A stretch of 64,000 bases of DNA from Lachnospiraceae bacterium (GCA_017936885.1 JAGBEO010000028.1:152530-216529); one strand, 5' to 3'; numbered from the stretch's first letter, positions 52,161-62,232 are shown. Numbers and translations: made by a program. The notes: generated by a model from the letters alone, not told the origin.

Positions 52161-53696
52161 ATGCGGCTCTTCGGGATGGATAAGAAGATGAACGAGAAGA
52201 TACAATTACCGGAAGCGTTTGAGAAACGCATGCAAAGTCTTTTGGGGACAGAGTATGAAGCTTTCAGACAAAGTTATGAGCAGGACAGATATTACGGGCT
52301 GCGCTGTAATCTGTTAAAGACTGATACAGAAGAATTTACGGACAAGATGCCTTTTGAACTGGATCGAATCAGTTGGGCGAAGGAAGGCTTCTATTATGAT
52401 GCAAAGGAGCAGCCGGGCAAATATATTCTGCATGAGGCGGGAGCCTACTATATTCAGGAACCTTCCGCCATGGCAGTGGTGGAAATTTTAGACCCGCAGC
52501 CGGGGGAGGTTATCTTAGACCTCTGTGCGGCGCCCGGAGGCAAAAGTACGCAGATTGCAGGCAGAATGCAGGGACAGGGGCTGCTTGTTGCCAATGAAAT
52601 CATACCAAACCGTGCTAAAATACTGGCACAGAATATAGAACGCATGGGGATTAAGAACTGTGTGGTGTGCAACGAGCCGCCTGAGCGCATGGCGATGTTC
52701 TTTCCGGCTTTCTTTGACCGGATCGTGGTGGATGCGCCGTGTTCCGGGGAAGGAATGTTCCGCAAGGACGAAACGGCTGTTTCCGAGTGGAGCCCTGAAC
52801 ATGTGCAGATGTGTGCGAAGAGACAGCAGATGATTCTGAATGAAGCAGCCGGGATGCTGAAACCCGGGGGAGTGCTGGTGTATTCTACCTGTACCTTTGC
52901 GCCGGATGAGAATGAAGGTGTGATCAGTCGTTTTATAAAAGAACATACGGAATTTACCATAGAAAAAGTTCCCCACGATCAGTCCTTTGAAGGAGGACGT
53001 CCCGATTGGACGGATGATCCGGTGGTCGGTCTGGAGAATACCATGCGTCTTTTTCCGCATAAGCTAAACGGCGAGGGGCATTATATAGCAGCACTGCGTA
53101 AGGCGGGAACATTGTTCCCGGAAACTTCTGGTATGTCCGGGCAGGAGAATACAGACGGTATGCTGTCTCAGGAGACTATGTGCAATAAACGTCTGCAGAA
53201 TATGGTTCGTTGTGACGGCAGGAAGAAAGCCGGGAAAAATAAGGCAGACAGTCATACGATAAAAAATGGTAAGATAGAAAAGACAGAAGAGGAAACGGCA
53301 CAATTCCTGCATAAGGAACTGGGACTGTCTAAAGACTGGATTGACAGTCAGGGCGGGATTTTGCAGTTTTTCGGGGAACAGATTTATCTGGTGCCGGAGC
53401 AGATGATTCCTCTAAAAGGGCTGAAAGTCGTAAGACCCGGACTGCATCTGGCAGCGGATAAGAAGAACCGCTTGGAACCGTCACATGCACTGGCGCTGGC
53501 ATTACGGCCGCAGGAGACGGAGCAGAGAAGAGAATTGACGAAAGAAGAAGCCAGGCGGTATCTCCACGGCGAGAGCCTTGCCTGCGGAGCGGAGAAAGGC
53601 TGGATCTTGCTGACCTACTTGGATTATCCTGTCGGATTCGGTAAAGCCTCCGGAGGACAGATTAAAAATCATTATCCGAAAGGGCTGCGGAAGTAA
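52161..53696 (+). CDS. rRNA/tRNA cytosine-C5 methyltransferase (NOL1/NOP2/Sun, RsmF-like)
   Basis: 511 residues. SAM-binding DLCAAPGGKSTQIAGRM near 116, catalytic VDAPCSGEGMFR with Cys near 195 and the second Cys in YSTCTFAPDE. The C-terminal 200 residues include a linker rich in K/N and a PUA-like RNA-binding domain (GLHLAADKKNRLEPSHALA, YPVGFGK). Modifies a cytosine in rRNA, by analogy with RsmF of Firmicutes. The start is ambiguous among ATG 52161, 52176 and 52188; none has a good site. Confidence 0.88.
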   Translation: MRLFGMDKKMNEKIQLPEAFEKRMQSLLGTEYEAFRQSYEQDRYYGLRCNLLKTDTEEFTDKMPFELDRISWAKEGFYYDAKEQPGKYILHEAGAYYIQEPSAMAVVEILDPQPGEVILDLCAAPGGKSTQIAGRMQGQGLLVANEIIPNRAKILAQNIERMGIKNCVVCNEPPERMAMFFPAFFDRIVVDAPCSGEGMFRKDETAVSEWSPEHVQMCAKRQQMILNEAAGMLKPGGVLVYSTCTFAPDENEGVISRFIKEHTEFTIEKVPHDQSFEGGRPDWTDDPVVGLENTMRLFPHKLNGEGHYIAALRKAGTLFPETSGMSGQENTDGMLSQETMCNKRLQNMVRCDGRKKAGKNKADSHTIKNGKIEKTEEETAQFLHKELGLSKDWIDSQGGILQFFGEQIYLVPEQMIPLKGLKVVRPGLHLAADKKNRLEPSHALALALRPQETEQRRELTKEEARRYLHGESLACGAEKGWILLTYLDYPVGFGKASGGQIKNHYPKGLRK

Positions 53697-53767
53697 CGCA
53701 GCAGATTATGCAGGGGATTTACAATAATAATATAAGAAAATAATTATAAAATAACAGGTGGTACAAT

Positions 53768-55336
53768 ATGGTAGAATGGTTAAAAAATGCAATTTTTTAT
53801 GAAATTTATCCGCAGTCTTTTCTGGATTCTGACGGAGACGGTATCGGTGACTTTAATGGTATGATAGAGAAATTGGATTATATAAAGGGACTGGGCTGCA
53901 ACGCAATCTGGATGAATCCGTGTTATGATTCGCCTTTTAAGGATGCAGGATATGATGTGCGGGACTACCTGAAGGTGGCAGAGCGTTACGGAACAGAAGA
54001 AGATCTGTGCAGGTTGTTTGAGGAAGTTCATGCAAGAGACATGCATATCCTTCTGGATCTGGTGCCGGGACATACTTCGGAGGAGCATCCCTGGTTTATA
54101 CAGAGCAGTAAGAGGGAATCTAATGAATATTCGGGACGTTATATCTGGACGGACAGTTGGTTTCAGAGAGCGGAAGGGTTCCCTTATATAGCGGGGGAAT
54201 GTGAGAGAAACGGTGCTTATATTCTGAACTATTTTAAGTGTCAGCCTGCCTTGAATTACGGTTTTCTGGAGCCGAAAGAGAGTTGGCAGAAGCCGATTGA
54301 CCATCCGGATTGTGCGGCGACCAGAGCGGCGATGAAAGATATCATGTGTTATTGGCTTGCAAAAGGCTGCGACGGCTTCCGTGTGGATATGGCAGATTCC
54401 CTTGTCAAGAACGATGATGAAGAAAAGAGCGGTACTTGTCGGGTATGGCGAGATATTATTTCGGGAGTGCAGGAGCAGTACCCGGATGTGGCATTGGTAT
54501 CCGAGTGGAATAATCCGGCATCCGCTATTGGCATGGCTGGTTTTCAGATGGATTTCTTCTTAGACTGGTTTGGCAACGGCTATAATTTTCTGATGCGCGA
54601 TTACGATGATTCGGGGCGGGATGACAGTTTCTTTAAGAAAGACAGTAAGCGCAGTATTTTGGATTTTCTGGATGAATATCTGCCCAAATATGAGGCGGTT
54701 AAGGATAAGGGGCTTTATTGTCTCATCACCGGAAATCATGATATGATCCGGGCTGCCTATAATTTAGAGGAAAGAGAATTAAAGTTGGCGTATGCCTTCC
54801 TGTTCACCATGCCGGGAGCACCTTTTCTCTATTACGGAGATGAAATCGGGATGCATTACCAGCATCTGCCCTGTAAAGAGGGCGGGTATACCAGAACCGG
54901 CTCCCGTACACCGATGCAGTGGGATAACGGCATCAACTGCGGTTTTTCAGCGGCAGACAGTAAGATGCTGTATCTTCCGGTAGAACAGGGGGAGAATATT
55001 CCAACCGTAGCCGGGCAGGAAGAAAGAGCAGATTCTCTGCTTCATATGGTTCGGGATATTCTGGCAATCCGAAGAAACCATGCGGCTTTCCAAGATCATG
55101 CCAACTTAGAGATTGTATGTGCGTCCGGGAAACAGAGAAGTTTTGCTTATCAAAGAGGCAGCTTATTGATGATGTGCAATCCTTCCGGGCAGGAAGAAGA
55201 AATTGATTTATCCGGTATGGCGAAGAAAACATGGAATAAATTGTACGAAATCGGCACAGGAACATGGAGAGAAGATGCCTGTGTATTAGGAGAACAGTCT
55301 TTTGTTATTTTCTCCTGTGAGCCGGATTGCATCTAA
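53768..55336 (+). CDS. GH13 alpha-glucosidase/alpha-amylase-family enzyme
   Basis: 522 residues, cytosolic. TIM-barrel GH13 with FYEIYPQSFLDSDGDGIGDFNG, GCNAIWMNP, catalytic nucleophile D207 (GFRVDMAD), acid/base E246 (VSEWNNP) and D325 (GNHDM), then a beta domain. The QSF...DSDGDGIGD region resembles oligo-1,6-glucosidases and trehalose-type enzymes. Actual sugar not decidable. GGTGG start site. Confidence 0.88.
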   Translation: MVEWLKNAIFYEIYPQSFLDSDGDGIGDFNGMIEKLDYIKGLGCNAIWMNPCYDSPFKDAGYDVRDYLKVAERYGTEEDLCRLFEEVHARDMHILLDLVPGHTSEEHPWFIQSSKRESNEYSGRYIWTDSWFQRAEGFPYIAGECERNGAYILNYFKCQPALNYGFLEPKESWQKPIDHPDCAATRAAMKDIMCYWLAKGCDGFRVDMADSLVKNDDEEKSGTCRVWRDIISGVQEQYPDVALVSEWNNPASAIGMAGFQMDFFLDWFGNGYNFLMRDYDDSGRDDSFFKKDSKRSILDFLDEYLPKYEAVKDKGLYCLITGNHDMIRAAYNLEERELKLAYAFLFTMPGAPFLYYGDEIGMHYQHLPCKEGGYTRTGSRTPMQWDNGINCGFSAADSKMLYLPVEQGENIPTVAGQEERADSLLHMVRDILAIRRNHAAFQDHANLEIVCASGKQRSFAYQRGSLLMMCNPSGQEEEIDLSGMAKKTWNKLYEIGTGTWREDACVLGEQSFVIFSCEPDCI

Positions 55337-55468
55337 GTTGCATCATTGTTGCATGAGTGTTGCATAAATGTGGTGTTTGTCCTTGTAAAATAATCCCGCC
55401 TGGAATATACTAGATCTAGGGTCATTCCTAAGGGGAAATGCCTTAATTTGTATAGGGGAGCAGTATCT

Positions 55469-56890
55469 ATGTTATTTTCCAGTGTGGGATTTCTATTTCG
55501 GTTTTTACCTGTTTTTATGATGATATATCTGATCGTTCCTGCGAAATACCGTAATATCATACTTGTGGCAGGAAGCTTGATCTTTTATGGAGTGGGAGAA
55601 CCTTATTTTGTTCTGCTGCTTATTTTTTCGGTTTTGGTCAATTACGGTCTTGCTGAATATATGTTCTGGGAACCTGAGGCGCCGCAGAATGACCGCAAGA
55701 AGAAAGCCGACAGAAGACGTCAAGGGGCGTTCATAGCAGCCTTGATATTTGATTTGGGATTTTTGTTTGTGTTTAAGTATTGGGACTTCGCGGCAAGTAA
55801 TGTCAATGGACTGCTGGGGAGAGAATATGTACCCCTTTTATCCCTGGCGTTGCCACTTGGTATCAGCTTTTATACGTTTCAGATGATATCTTATCAGATA
55901 GACTGCTATAAGGGAACGATAAAGCAGCGTGCCGATCTGACCGGGTTTGCTGCCTATGTAAGTATGTTCCCACAGTTGATTGCCGGTCCCATTGTCCGAT
56001 ATGAAGAGATTGCCGACCGGATGCAGAAGAGGAAAATTCGTGTCAGGGATATAGAAAACGGTTTGAAACTTTTTGCGGCAGGTCTGGGGCTTAAGGTGCT
56101 GCTGGCGAATCAAATCGGTACGTTATGGAATACGATTATGACGGCGGGAGCGGGAAACTTACATATATCAGTGGCATGGCTTGGAGCGATAGCCTATTCG
56201 TTCCAGATTTATTTTGATTTCTGGGGATATTCGGTGATGGCGATGGGGCTTGGCAAGATGCTGGGATTTAGAATCCCGCGCAACTTTGATGATCCTTATG
56301 CGTCTAAATCCATTTCGGAATTTTGGCGAAGATGGCATATGACGCTGGGAAGATGGTTTAAAGAGTATGTCTATATTCCGATGGGAGGCAACCGGAACGG
56401 TGCACTCAGAACTATCTGCAATCTGTTTGTGGTTTGGTCGCTTACCGGGCTATGGCATGGTGCCAGTTGGAATTTTGTATTGTGGGGAATTTTGTTTTTC
56501 GTACTGTTAACCATGGAAAAGAGAAGCTTTGGAAAGTGGCTGGAGCAGACGAAATTACTGGGACATGTATATACACTGGTGCTGATTCCCATAACATGGG
56601 TTATATTTGCCATTACCGATGTCAGACAGCTTGGCGCTTATCTGGGGAATATGGCAGGAGTCCACAGCGGGGAAATCATGGTGGGGGTATCACAGTGTAT
56701 GAGATATCTGCGGGAATACGGCATTCTTTTAATTGCATGTGTTTTGTTTGCTACGCCGTATCCGAGAAAGTGGTACTATAAGTGGAAGGACAGATGGTTT
56801 ACGGTGTTGATTCTGCTGGTGATCTTCTGGTTTTCCGTGCATGAAATCATAGTGGGCAGTAACAATCCGTTTCTGTATTTCAGATTTTAG
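55469..56890 (+). CDS. MBOAT O-acyltransferase (AlgI/DltB-like)
   Basis: 473 residues, about 11 membrane segments. Typical MBOAT features: FFRFLPVFMMIYLIVP-like start, LPLGISFYTFQMISYQIDCYKG, SISEFWRRWHMTLGRWFKEYVYIPMGGN and the catalytic His in LTGLWHGASWNF. Transfers acyl (usually acetyl) groups across the membrane onto a cell-envelope polymer, with a SGNH partner outside, which is the next gene. ATG 55469 follows AGGGGAG; an upstream ATG (55448) does not. Confidence 0.9.
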   Translation: MLFSSVGFLFRFLPVFMMIYLIVPAKYRNIILVAGSLIFYGVGEPYFVLLLIFSVLVNYGLAEYMFWEPEAPQNDRKKKADRRRQGAFIAALIFDLGFLFVFKYWDFAASNVNGLLGREYVPLLSLALPLGISFYTFQMISYQIDCYKGTIKQRADLTGFAAYVSMFPQLIAGPIVRYEEIADRMQKRKIRVRDIENGLKLFAAGLGLKVLLANQIGTLWNTIMTAGAGNLHISVAWLGAIAYSFQIYFDFWGYSVMAMGLGKMLGFRIPRNFDDPYASKSISEFWRRWHMTLGRWFKEYVYIPMGGNRNGALRTICNLFVVWSLTGLWHGASWNFVLWGILFFVLLTMEKRSFGKWLEQTKLLGHVYTLVLIPITWVIFAITDVRQLGAYLGNMAGVHSGEIMVGVSQCMRYLREYGILLIACVLFATPYPRKWYYKWKDRWFTVLILLVIFWFSVHEIIVGSNNPFLYFRF

Positions 56891-56969
56891 AAATTCGGAA
56901 ATGAGATACATATTTAGAATCTATATCGAATCATAGGATGGCAGTTTTGAGAATACGATAAAAGATAAA

Positions 56970-58181
56970 ATGACAGAGAAGCAATCGATGAAAAAAAATG
57001 AGAATGAAACAGAAAAGAAAACAAATAACAAAATAAAGGATAAAGCGGATCATAAAAAATCAGACAGTAAAACTGGGAAAAGAAGCTGGAAAGAAACGCT
57101 GTATAACTGTCCTTTTTTTCTGCTGATGATACTAACTACTGCGGTGGCTATGCTTTGTTCGGATGAAATCGGTGTAAACATGATACCCATAGGAAAAGCT
57201 GCTGTTGCGAAAGTAGTTGAAACAAACACAGAGACGGATCGGGTAGAAGCCGCGGAGGAAGAGAAACTGCCGGATGAGAGTGCGACAGCGGAGGATGTGA
57301 GAGAATCATCCCAAGCCGGTCAGGAAACCGGAGAGGTTCCGGAGAAGCCGGCAGAGGATAAGCGTGATGATTTAGAACCGGCCGCAGAGAAGGAAGAGGA
57401 CAGCAGCCCGGGGATAACCAGATTTGAATTTTATGAACCCAGACAGATTGATTCCCGCTACTATTCTGACGCAGGCAAGGTCGCCATGACTACCGAGTAT
57501 GATTATACGACAGAGAACGATAGTTATTTTAATGATGCGGTATTTCTGGGGGATTCCAGAACGCTCGGAATATCAGATTATGCCGGACTGGATGGCGCGG
57601 ATTTTTATTGTGACAGCGGTATGACGATCTTTAAGCTCCTGGGAGAAGATGGGGTTACTTACCAGAAGACGGGCAAAAAGGTAGATTTAAATCAGGTGCT
57701 GCAGCAGGAGCATTACGGCAAGATTTATCTGATGCTCGGTATGAATGAACTCGGATATGGTAATACAGAAATGTATCTGAAGCAGTACCGTGAAGTGGTG
57801 GAACAGATTCGGGAATGGCAGCCGGATGCGATTATTTATATTATGGCAAATCTGCATGTGAGTGAAGAAAAGAATAATCCTGAGACAGAGTTTAATAATA
57901 TTAATATTAATGATAAGAATGCAGCCTCCGCATTGCTGGCAAACGGAACGGATATTTTTTATTTAGACTGCAATCCTCTGTTCACAGATGAGAATGGATT
58001 TTTAAACGCAGATTTAACTTTTGACGGTGTCCACCTCTATGCACAGCATTATGGCGTATGGCGGCAATTTCTCTTGGAGCATGGTGTAGAACGCAAGAAA
58101 ACAGAGGATACAAAAGAAGCGATACCGCTTGAAGACAGAAAGGCTGGTAATCAGGACAATGACGGAAATACGGTTGAATAA
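56970..58181 (+). CDS. Membrane-anchored SGNH-hydrolase partner of the MBOAT
   Basis: 403 residues: Lys-rich cytoplasmic tail, one TM near 45-65 (CPFFLLMILTTAVAMLC), an acidic Glu/Ala/Pro linker to about 155, then an extracellular SGNH domain with FLGDSRTLG (catalytic Ser), LMLGMNELGYGN (Gly/Asn block) and DGVHLYAQHY (His). This DltD/AlgX-like plan fits the final acetyl transfer to a wall polysaccharide. It follows the MBOAT gene by 79 bp. Its 3' end overlaps the next gene by 23 bp. Confidence 0.85.
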   Translation: MTEKQSMKKNENETEKKTNNKIKDKADHKKSDSKTGKRSWKETLYNCPFFLLMILTTAVAMLCSDEIGVNMIPIGKAAVAKVVETNTETDRVEAAEEEKLPDESATAEDVRESSQAGQETGEVPEKPAEDKRDDLEPAAEKEEDSSPGITRFEFYEPRQIDSRYYSDAGKVAMTTEYDYTTENDSYFNDAVFLGDSRTLGISDYAGLDGADFYCDSGMTIFKLLGEDGVTYQKTGKKVDLNQVLQQEHYGKIYLMLGMNELGYGNTEMYLKQYREVVEQIREWQPDAIIYIMANLHVSEEKNNPETEFNNININDKNAASALLANGTDIFYLDCNPLFTDENGFLNADLTFDGVHLYAQHYGVWRQFLLEHGVERKKTEDTKEAIPLEDRKAGNQDNDGNTVE

Positions 58182-58878
58182 ATATCTGGCTGCCTGTGGG
58201 ATTTGTTCCAGAAGAGATGCGGATAAGCTGATCGAACAGGGGGCTGTTCTGGTCAATGGCAGTGTGGCGGCAACAGGATGCAAGGTGACGGAAACGGATG
58301 AAGTTACGGTTCGTGGAAAAAAAGTCAGCAGTCCTGATAAGAAAGTCGTGCTGGCATATTATAAACCTGTCGGGGTGACCTGTACGGAGCGGGATACCCA
58401 TGCCCATAAGATTGTGGCAGAAGAAATTAAATATCCGATCCGTGTGACATATGCGGGACGTCTGGATAAAGATTCCGAGGGACTTTTGCTGATGACCAAC
58501 GACGGGGATTTAATTAATGCCATGATGCGCGGCGCCAATGGACATGAGAAGGAGTATATCGTCAAGGTGACGAAGGCATGGACACCGGAGGCGCTTAATC
58601 ATATGCGGCAGGGTGTCTATTTGAAGGAATTGGATCTGGTGACCCGTCCCTGTGAGATAGAGCAGACCGGACCTAAAACAATACGGATGGTTCTGACGCA
58701 GGGTGTCAACCGGCAAATCCGGCGTATGTGCCAAAACGAGGGCTATGAGGTCACTTCTTTAAAGAGAACACGTGTTATTGACGTAAATCTTGCAAATTTA
58801 AAACCGGGAGAATATCGGGAACTAACACAGACGGAAATGCAGAGCCTTTATGCAAGGTGCGGATTAAGGATATCATAA
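58159..58878 (+). CDS. RNA pseudouridine synthase, RsuA/RluB/F family
   Basis: 239 residues. S4 RNA-binding domain (about 3-60: IRLNKYLAACGICSRRDADKLIEQGAVLVNG) and catalytic domain with AGRLDKDSEGLLLMTNDG (the catalytic Asp in RLDxxS/T), then GVNRQIRRMCQNEGY. Makes pseudouridine in 23S or 16S rRNA; RluF-like by length and wording. ATG 58159 with AGGA inside the SGNH gene; translation may be coupled. Confidence 0.88.
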   Translation: MTEIRLNKYLAACGICSRRDADKLIEQGAVLVNGSVAATGCKVTETDEVTVRGKKVSSPDKKVVLAYYKPVGVTCTERDTHAHKIVAEEIKYPIRVTYAGRLDKDSEGLLLMTNDGDLINAMMRGANGHEKEYIVKVTKAWTPEALNHMRQGVYLKELDLVTRPCEIEQTGPKTIRMVLTQGVNRQIRRMCQNEGYEVTSLKRTRVIDVNLANLKPGEYRELTQTEMQSLYARCGLRIS

Positions 58879-58967
58879 TGCGGCAGACAAGATGTTGTGG
58901 CTGCAGAGATTGGTACAGAAATATTTTATTGTGTATAAAAATATAGAAAACGGCAGGTGTATTCGTT

Positions 58968-60932
58968 ATGAATGAAAAAAAGATGAATCGTATGAAGGAG
59001 CTGGTCACTACTTTGAATAGTGCCTCGAAAGCATACTATGCACAAGATATGGAAATTATGAGTAATTTTGAGTATGACCGGCTGTATGATGAACTGATGG
59101 AGCTGGAAAAAGAAACGGGTGTTATATTGGCAAACAGCCCGACCATACATGTAGGGTATGAAGCAGTGGATGAATTGCCAAAGGAAAGACATGAAAAACC
59201 GATGCTTTCTCTTGCCAAGACGAAGGACAGAGAAGAACTGCGGGAATGGTTAAACGGAAAAACGGCACTTTTGTCATGGAAATTAGACGGACTGACCATT
59301 GTGCTGACCTATCATGCAGGAAAACTTGCAAAGGCTGTTACCCGCGGAAACGGTGAGGTCGGAGAGGTAATTACCAATAATGCGAAGGTATTTAAGAACG
59401 TACCGCTGTCAATCCCCTATCAGGGAGAATTAATTCTGCGCGGAGAGGCGGTTATCAGCTACAGTGATTTTGAGAAGATTAACAGCGGGATTCAGGAGGC
59501 AGATGCCAAATATAAAAACCCCCGTAATTTATGCAGCGGTTCGGTCAGACAGCTAAACAATGAAATTACCGCTCACAGAAATGTAAATTTCTATGCCTTT
59601 AGTCTGGTGAAAGCAGACGGAGTGGATTTTGTAAATTCCAGAGAGGAGCAGTTTTCTTTTCTGACCAGACAGGGATTTGATGTGGTGGAATACCGTAAGG
59701 TAACACCTGATACTATATTGGATACAATCGGTTATTTTGAAAAGAAGATTGAAACCTATGATATACCGTCTGACGGATTGGTATTGACTTATGAAGATAT
59801 CGGTTACGGACAATCTCTTGGAAGGACGGCGAAGTTTCCCCGGGATTCCATCGCTTTTAAATGGGCGGATGAATTGAGGGAGACGGTGCTTACTGATATG
59901 GAGTGGAGTGCCAGCCGGACGGGATTGATTAATCCGGTGGCAATTTTTGAGCCGGTGGAGTTAGAGGGGACGACAGTCAGCCGTGCATCCGTGCATAATA
60001 TCAGTATTGTGCGGGGACTGAAACTGGGAATCGGTGATCATATCACGGTCTATAAGGCGAATATGATTATTCCGCAGATCGCTGAGAACCTGACAGAAAG
60101 TGATACGCTGGAGGTTCCGAAGCTTTGTCCCGTGTGCGGGCAGCCCACGGAAATCCGGCAGGTGAATGAGGTACAGTCGCTTTACTGTAATAATCCTGCA
60201 TGTGATGCGAAGAAGATCAAGTCTTTCACATTATTTGTAAGCCGGGATGCGATGAACGTGGATGGCTTGTCAGAATCTACTTTGGAGAAATTCTTAGCCA
60301 AAGGTTATTTGCATGAGTTTGCGGATCTTTTTAAATTGAGCCGGTATGAACAGGAAATCACGCAGATGGATGGCTTCGGGGAGAAATCCTACCGGAATCT
60401 GATGGATAGTATTGAACGTGCACGAAATACAACGCTTCCGAGAGTAATCTACGGGCTTGGAATCGAGAATATCGGTGTGGCTAATGCGAAGATGCTGTGC
60501 AGACATTTTCAATATGATCTGGAGGCTCTTATTAATGCGGACTTAGAAGAGCTTAGTGCAATAGATGGAATCGGGGACGTGATTGCTGCTAGTATTTATG
60601 CTTTTTTCAGAAATGAAGAGCGCATGGGACAGTTACGGCATCTGATGCAGGAAATTACGGTTGCAAAAGAAGTGATTGAGGAAGGAAGTCAGACCCTTGC
60701 GGGGATGAATTTCGTGATTACAGGCAGTCTGGAACATTATGAGAACCGAAACGCTTTAAAGGATGTGATTGAGGCAAAGGGGGGCAAAGTAACCGGCAGT
60801 GTCACGGGCAAGACCACCTGTCTGATCAACAACGATACGGCATCCATGTCTTCTAAGAATAAGAAAGCGAAGGAATTGGGAATACGGATCGTGTCGGAAG
60901 AGAAGTTCATGCAGGAATATCTGGAAGTATGA
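58968..60932 (+). CDS. ligA: NAD-dependent DNA ligase
   Basis: 654 residues, complete. Adenylation domain with the nucleotidyl-transfer lysine in SWKLDGLTIV near K105 and TRGNGEVGE, OB fold, a zinc finger (CPVCGQP and CNNPACDAK), helix-hairpin-helix region (IDGIGDVIAASIY near 530) and C-terminal BRCT (GMNFVITGSLEHYENRNALKDVIEAKGGK). Seals nicks using NAD+ in replication and repair. Near the usual length of 660-670. AGGTG start site. Confidence 0.93.
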   Translation: MNEKKMNRMKELVTTLNSASKAYYAQDMEIMSNFEYDRLYDELMELEKETGVILANSPTIHVGYEAVDELPKERHEKPMLSLAKTKDREELREWLNGKTALLSWKLDGLTIVLTYHAGKLAKAVTRGNGEVGEVITNNAKVFKNVPLSIPYQGELILRGEAVISYSDFEKINSGIQEADAKYKNPRNLCSGSVRQLNNEITAHRNVNFYAFSLVKADGVDFVNSREEQFSFLTRQGFDVVEYRKVTPDTILDTIGYFEKKIETYDIPSDGLVLTYEDIGYGQSLGRTAKFPRDSIAFKWADELRETVLTDMEWSASRTGLINPVAIFEPVELEGTTVSRASVHNISIVRGLKLGIGDHITVYKANMIIPQIAENLTESDTLEVPKLCPVCGQPTEIRQVNEVQSLYCNNPACDAKKIKSFTLFVSRDAMNVDGLSESTLEKFLAKGYLHEFADLFKLSRYEQEITQMDGFGEKSYRNLMDSIERARNTTLPRVIYGLGIENIGVANAKMLCRHFQYDLEALINADLEELSAIDGIGDVIAASIYAFFRNEERMGQLRHLMQEITVAKEVIEEGSQTLAGMNFVITGSLEHYENRNALKDVIEAKGGKVTGSVTGKTTCLINNDTASMSSKNKKAKELGIRIVSEEKFMQEYLEV

Positions 60933-60958
60933 GTTAACAGTCTTGCCCGTTGCCGGGA

Positions 60959-61873
60959 TTAAATATTACGCACGTCATAGGGCGTGGTCTGATATACATA
61001 ATAGTTCAGCCAGTTGGAATACAGAAGCTGACCCGTGGAACGCCAGTTGACAATCGGTGCTTTCGCGGGATCATCATCCGGGAAATAGTTGGCGGGAATC
61101 TTCGGGTTCATGCCTTTATTCAAATCTCTGAAATACTCCTGTGATAAAGTATCGGCATCATATTCCGGGTGGCAGGTGATGAAGAAATGTCTGCTGTCAG
61201 TGGTCTTGACAATGGTAACTCCGGCTTCATCGGAAACCGCCATAAGCTCCAGTTCCGGTACGGAAGCAATCTTTTCTTCCGTGATACCCATTGCACGGGA
61301 CTGGGGAGCGTAGAAGATATCGTCAAATCCGCGGAAGAGCGGAGAGGTTCTCTTGACGATTCTGTGAGCATACACACCGGATAGCTTTTCTTCCATATCG
61401 TACCGCTCCAAACCGTAGAAATAGTAGAGCGCCGCAAAGGCACCCCAGCAAAGATGCAGGGTACAATGTACGTGTGTCTTACCCCATTCCATGATTTCAC
61501 AGATTTCCTTCCAGTAAGTAACATCTTCGAATTTGACATAGTCAAGCGGGGCACCGGTAATAATCATGCCATCGAATTTACGGTCTTTGACCTGATCAAA
61601 AGTAGTATAGAAGGATTCTAAGTGGTTGGAATCTACATGCTGCGGTTTATAGCTTGCTGTCTGCAAAAATTCCACATTGACCTGCAAGGGGGTATTGGAA
61701 AGCTTGCGCAGCAGTTGTGTTTCCGTCACGATCTTGGTCGGCATCAGATTCAGAATCAGCACATTAAGCGGACGGATATCCTGATGCATGGCACGGAACT
61801 CCGTCATAACGAATATATTCTCATTCTCTAATATAGTAGTTGCCGGTAATGAATCTGCGACTTTGATAGGCAT
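60959..61873 (-). CDS. metAA: Homoserine O-acyltransferase (MetA/HTS family)
   Basis: 304 residues. First step of methionine branch: acylates L-homoserine. Class I glutamine-amidotransferase-like fold with catalytic C142 (HLCWGA), H235 and E237 (CHPEYD). The residue that sets acyl preference, 111 in the family numbering, is Asp here (GAPLDYV), neither Gly (succinyl-CoA type) nor Glu (acetyl-CoA type); an acidic residue favours acetyl-CoA by analogy. GAGGA site. Its leader is 150-350 bp with a hairpin. Confidence 0.92.
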   Translation of the reverse strand: MPIKVADSLPATTILENENIFVMTEFRAMHQDIRPLNVLILNLMPTKIVTETQLLRKLSNTPLQVNVEFLQTASYKPQHVDSNHLESFYTTFDQVKDRKFDGMIITGAPLDYVKFEDVTYWKEICEIMEWGKTHVHCTLHLCWGAFAALYYFYGLERYDMEEKLSGVYAHRIVKRTSPLFRGFDDIFYAPQSRAMGITEEKIASVPELELMAVSDEAGVTIVKTTDSRHFFITCHPEYDADTLSQEYFRDLNKGMNPKIPANYFPDDDPAKAPIVNWRSTGQLLYSNWLNYYVYQTTPYDVRNI

Positions 61874-62232
61874 ATGAAATCCTCGTCTTTCTGTATAAGT
61901 ATTCGGGTAATCCGGACAAATACCATGGTTTTAAGATTACCCACGATAGAGTAGAATATATCATAAAAACAGGGCAAATGCAACCGGAGGGAGAGTGTTG
62001 GAGACATACAAATTGAAAATAATAACAAAAAATATCGAATCGCAGATATAAAATTGACAAAAAACGCACAATAATGTTATAATTTTGCTACTGTATTTGT
62101 ACAAAATAACAAAAGAAAAAGGAATCTTATCTCAGACAGTGAGTAATTTTATAGGTGATAAGGTCTTTTATCATATATACATATTGAAAGGCATTTTAGG
62201 CTAAATAAAAATGTGTTTTAGGAGGAAAAGTT
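61874..62232. other. Divergent control region of metA and chemoreceptor
   Basis: About 360 bp. On the minus strand, TTGCAT-N18-TATATT is a likely metA promoter; its 5' leader includes a GGGTAATC...GGATTACCC inverted repeat (61904-61943), possibly a regulatory hairpin. No SAM-riboswitch consensus was recognised. The plus-strand promoter is listed next. Confidence 0.5.
62054..62083 (+). promoter_or_regulatory. Sigma-A-type promoter of the second chemoreceptor
   Basis: TTGACA (62054-62059), 18-bp spacer, TATAAT (62078-62083); both boxes match the consensus perfectly. About 150-bp leader before the ATG. Confidence 0.75.

Noticed and set aside
61874-62040. SAM riboswitch before the homoserine acyltransferase
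   Set aside because: No S-box consensus (for example the AGAGAGGTGGAGGGA block) is present.
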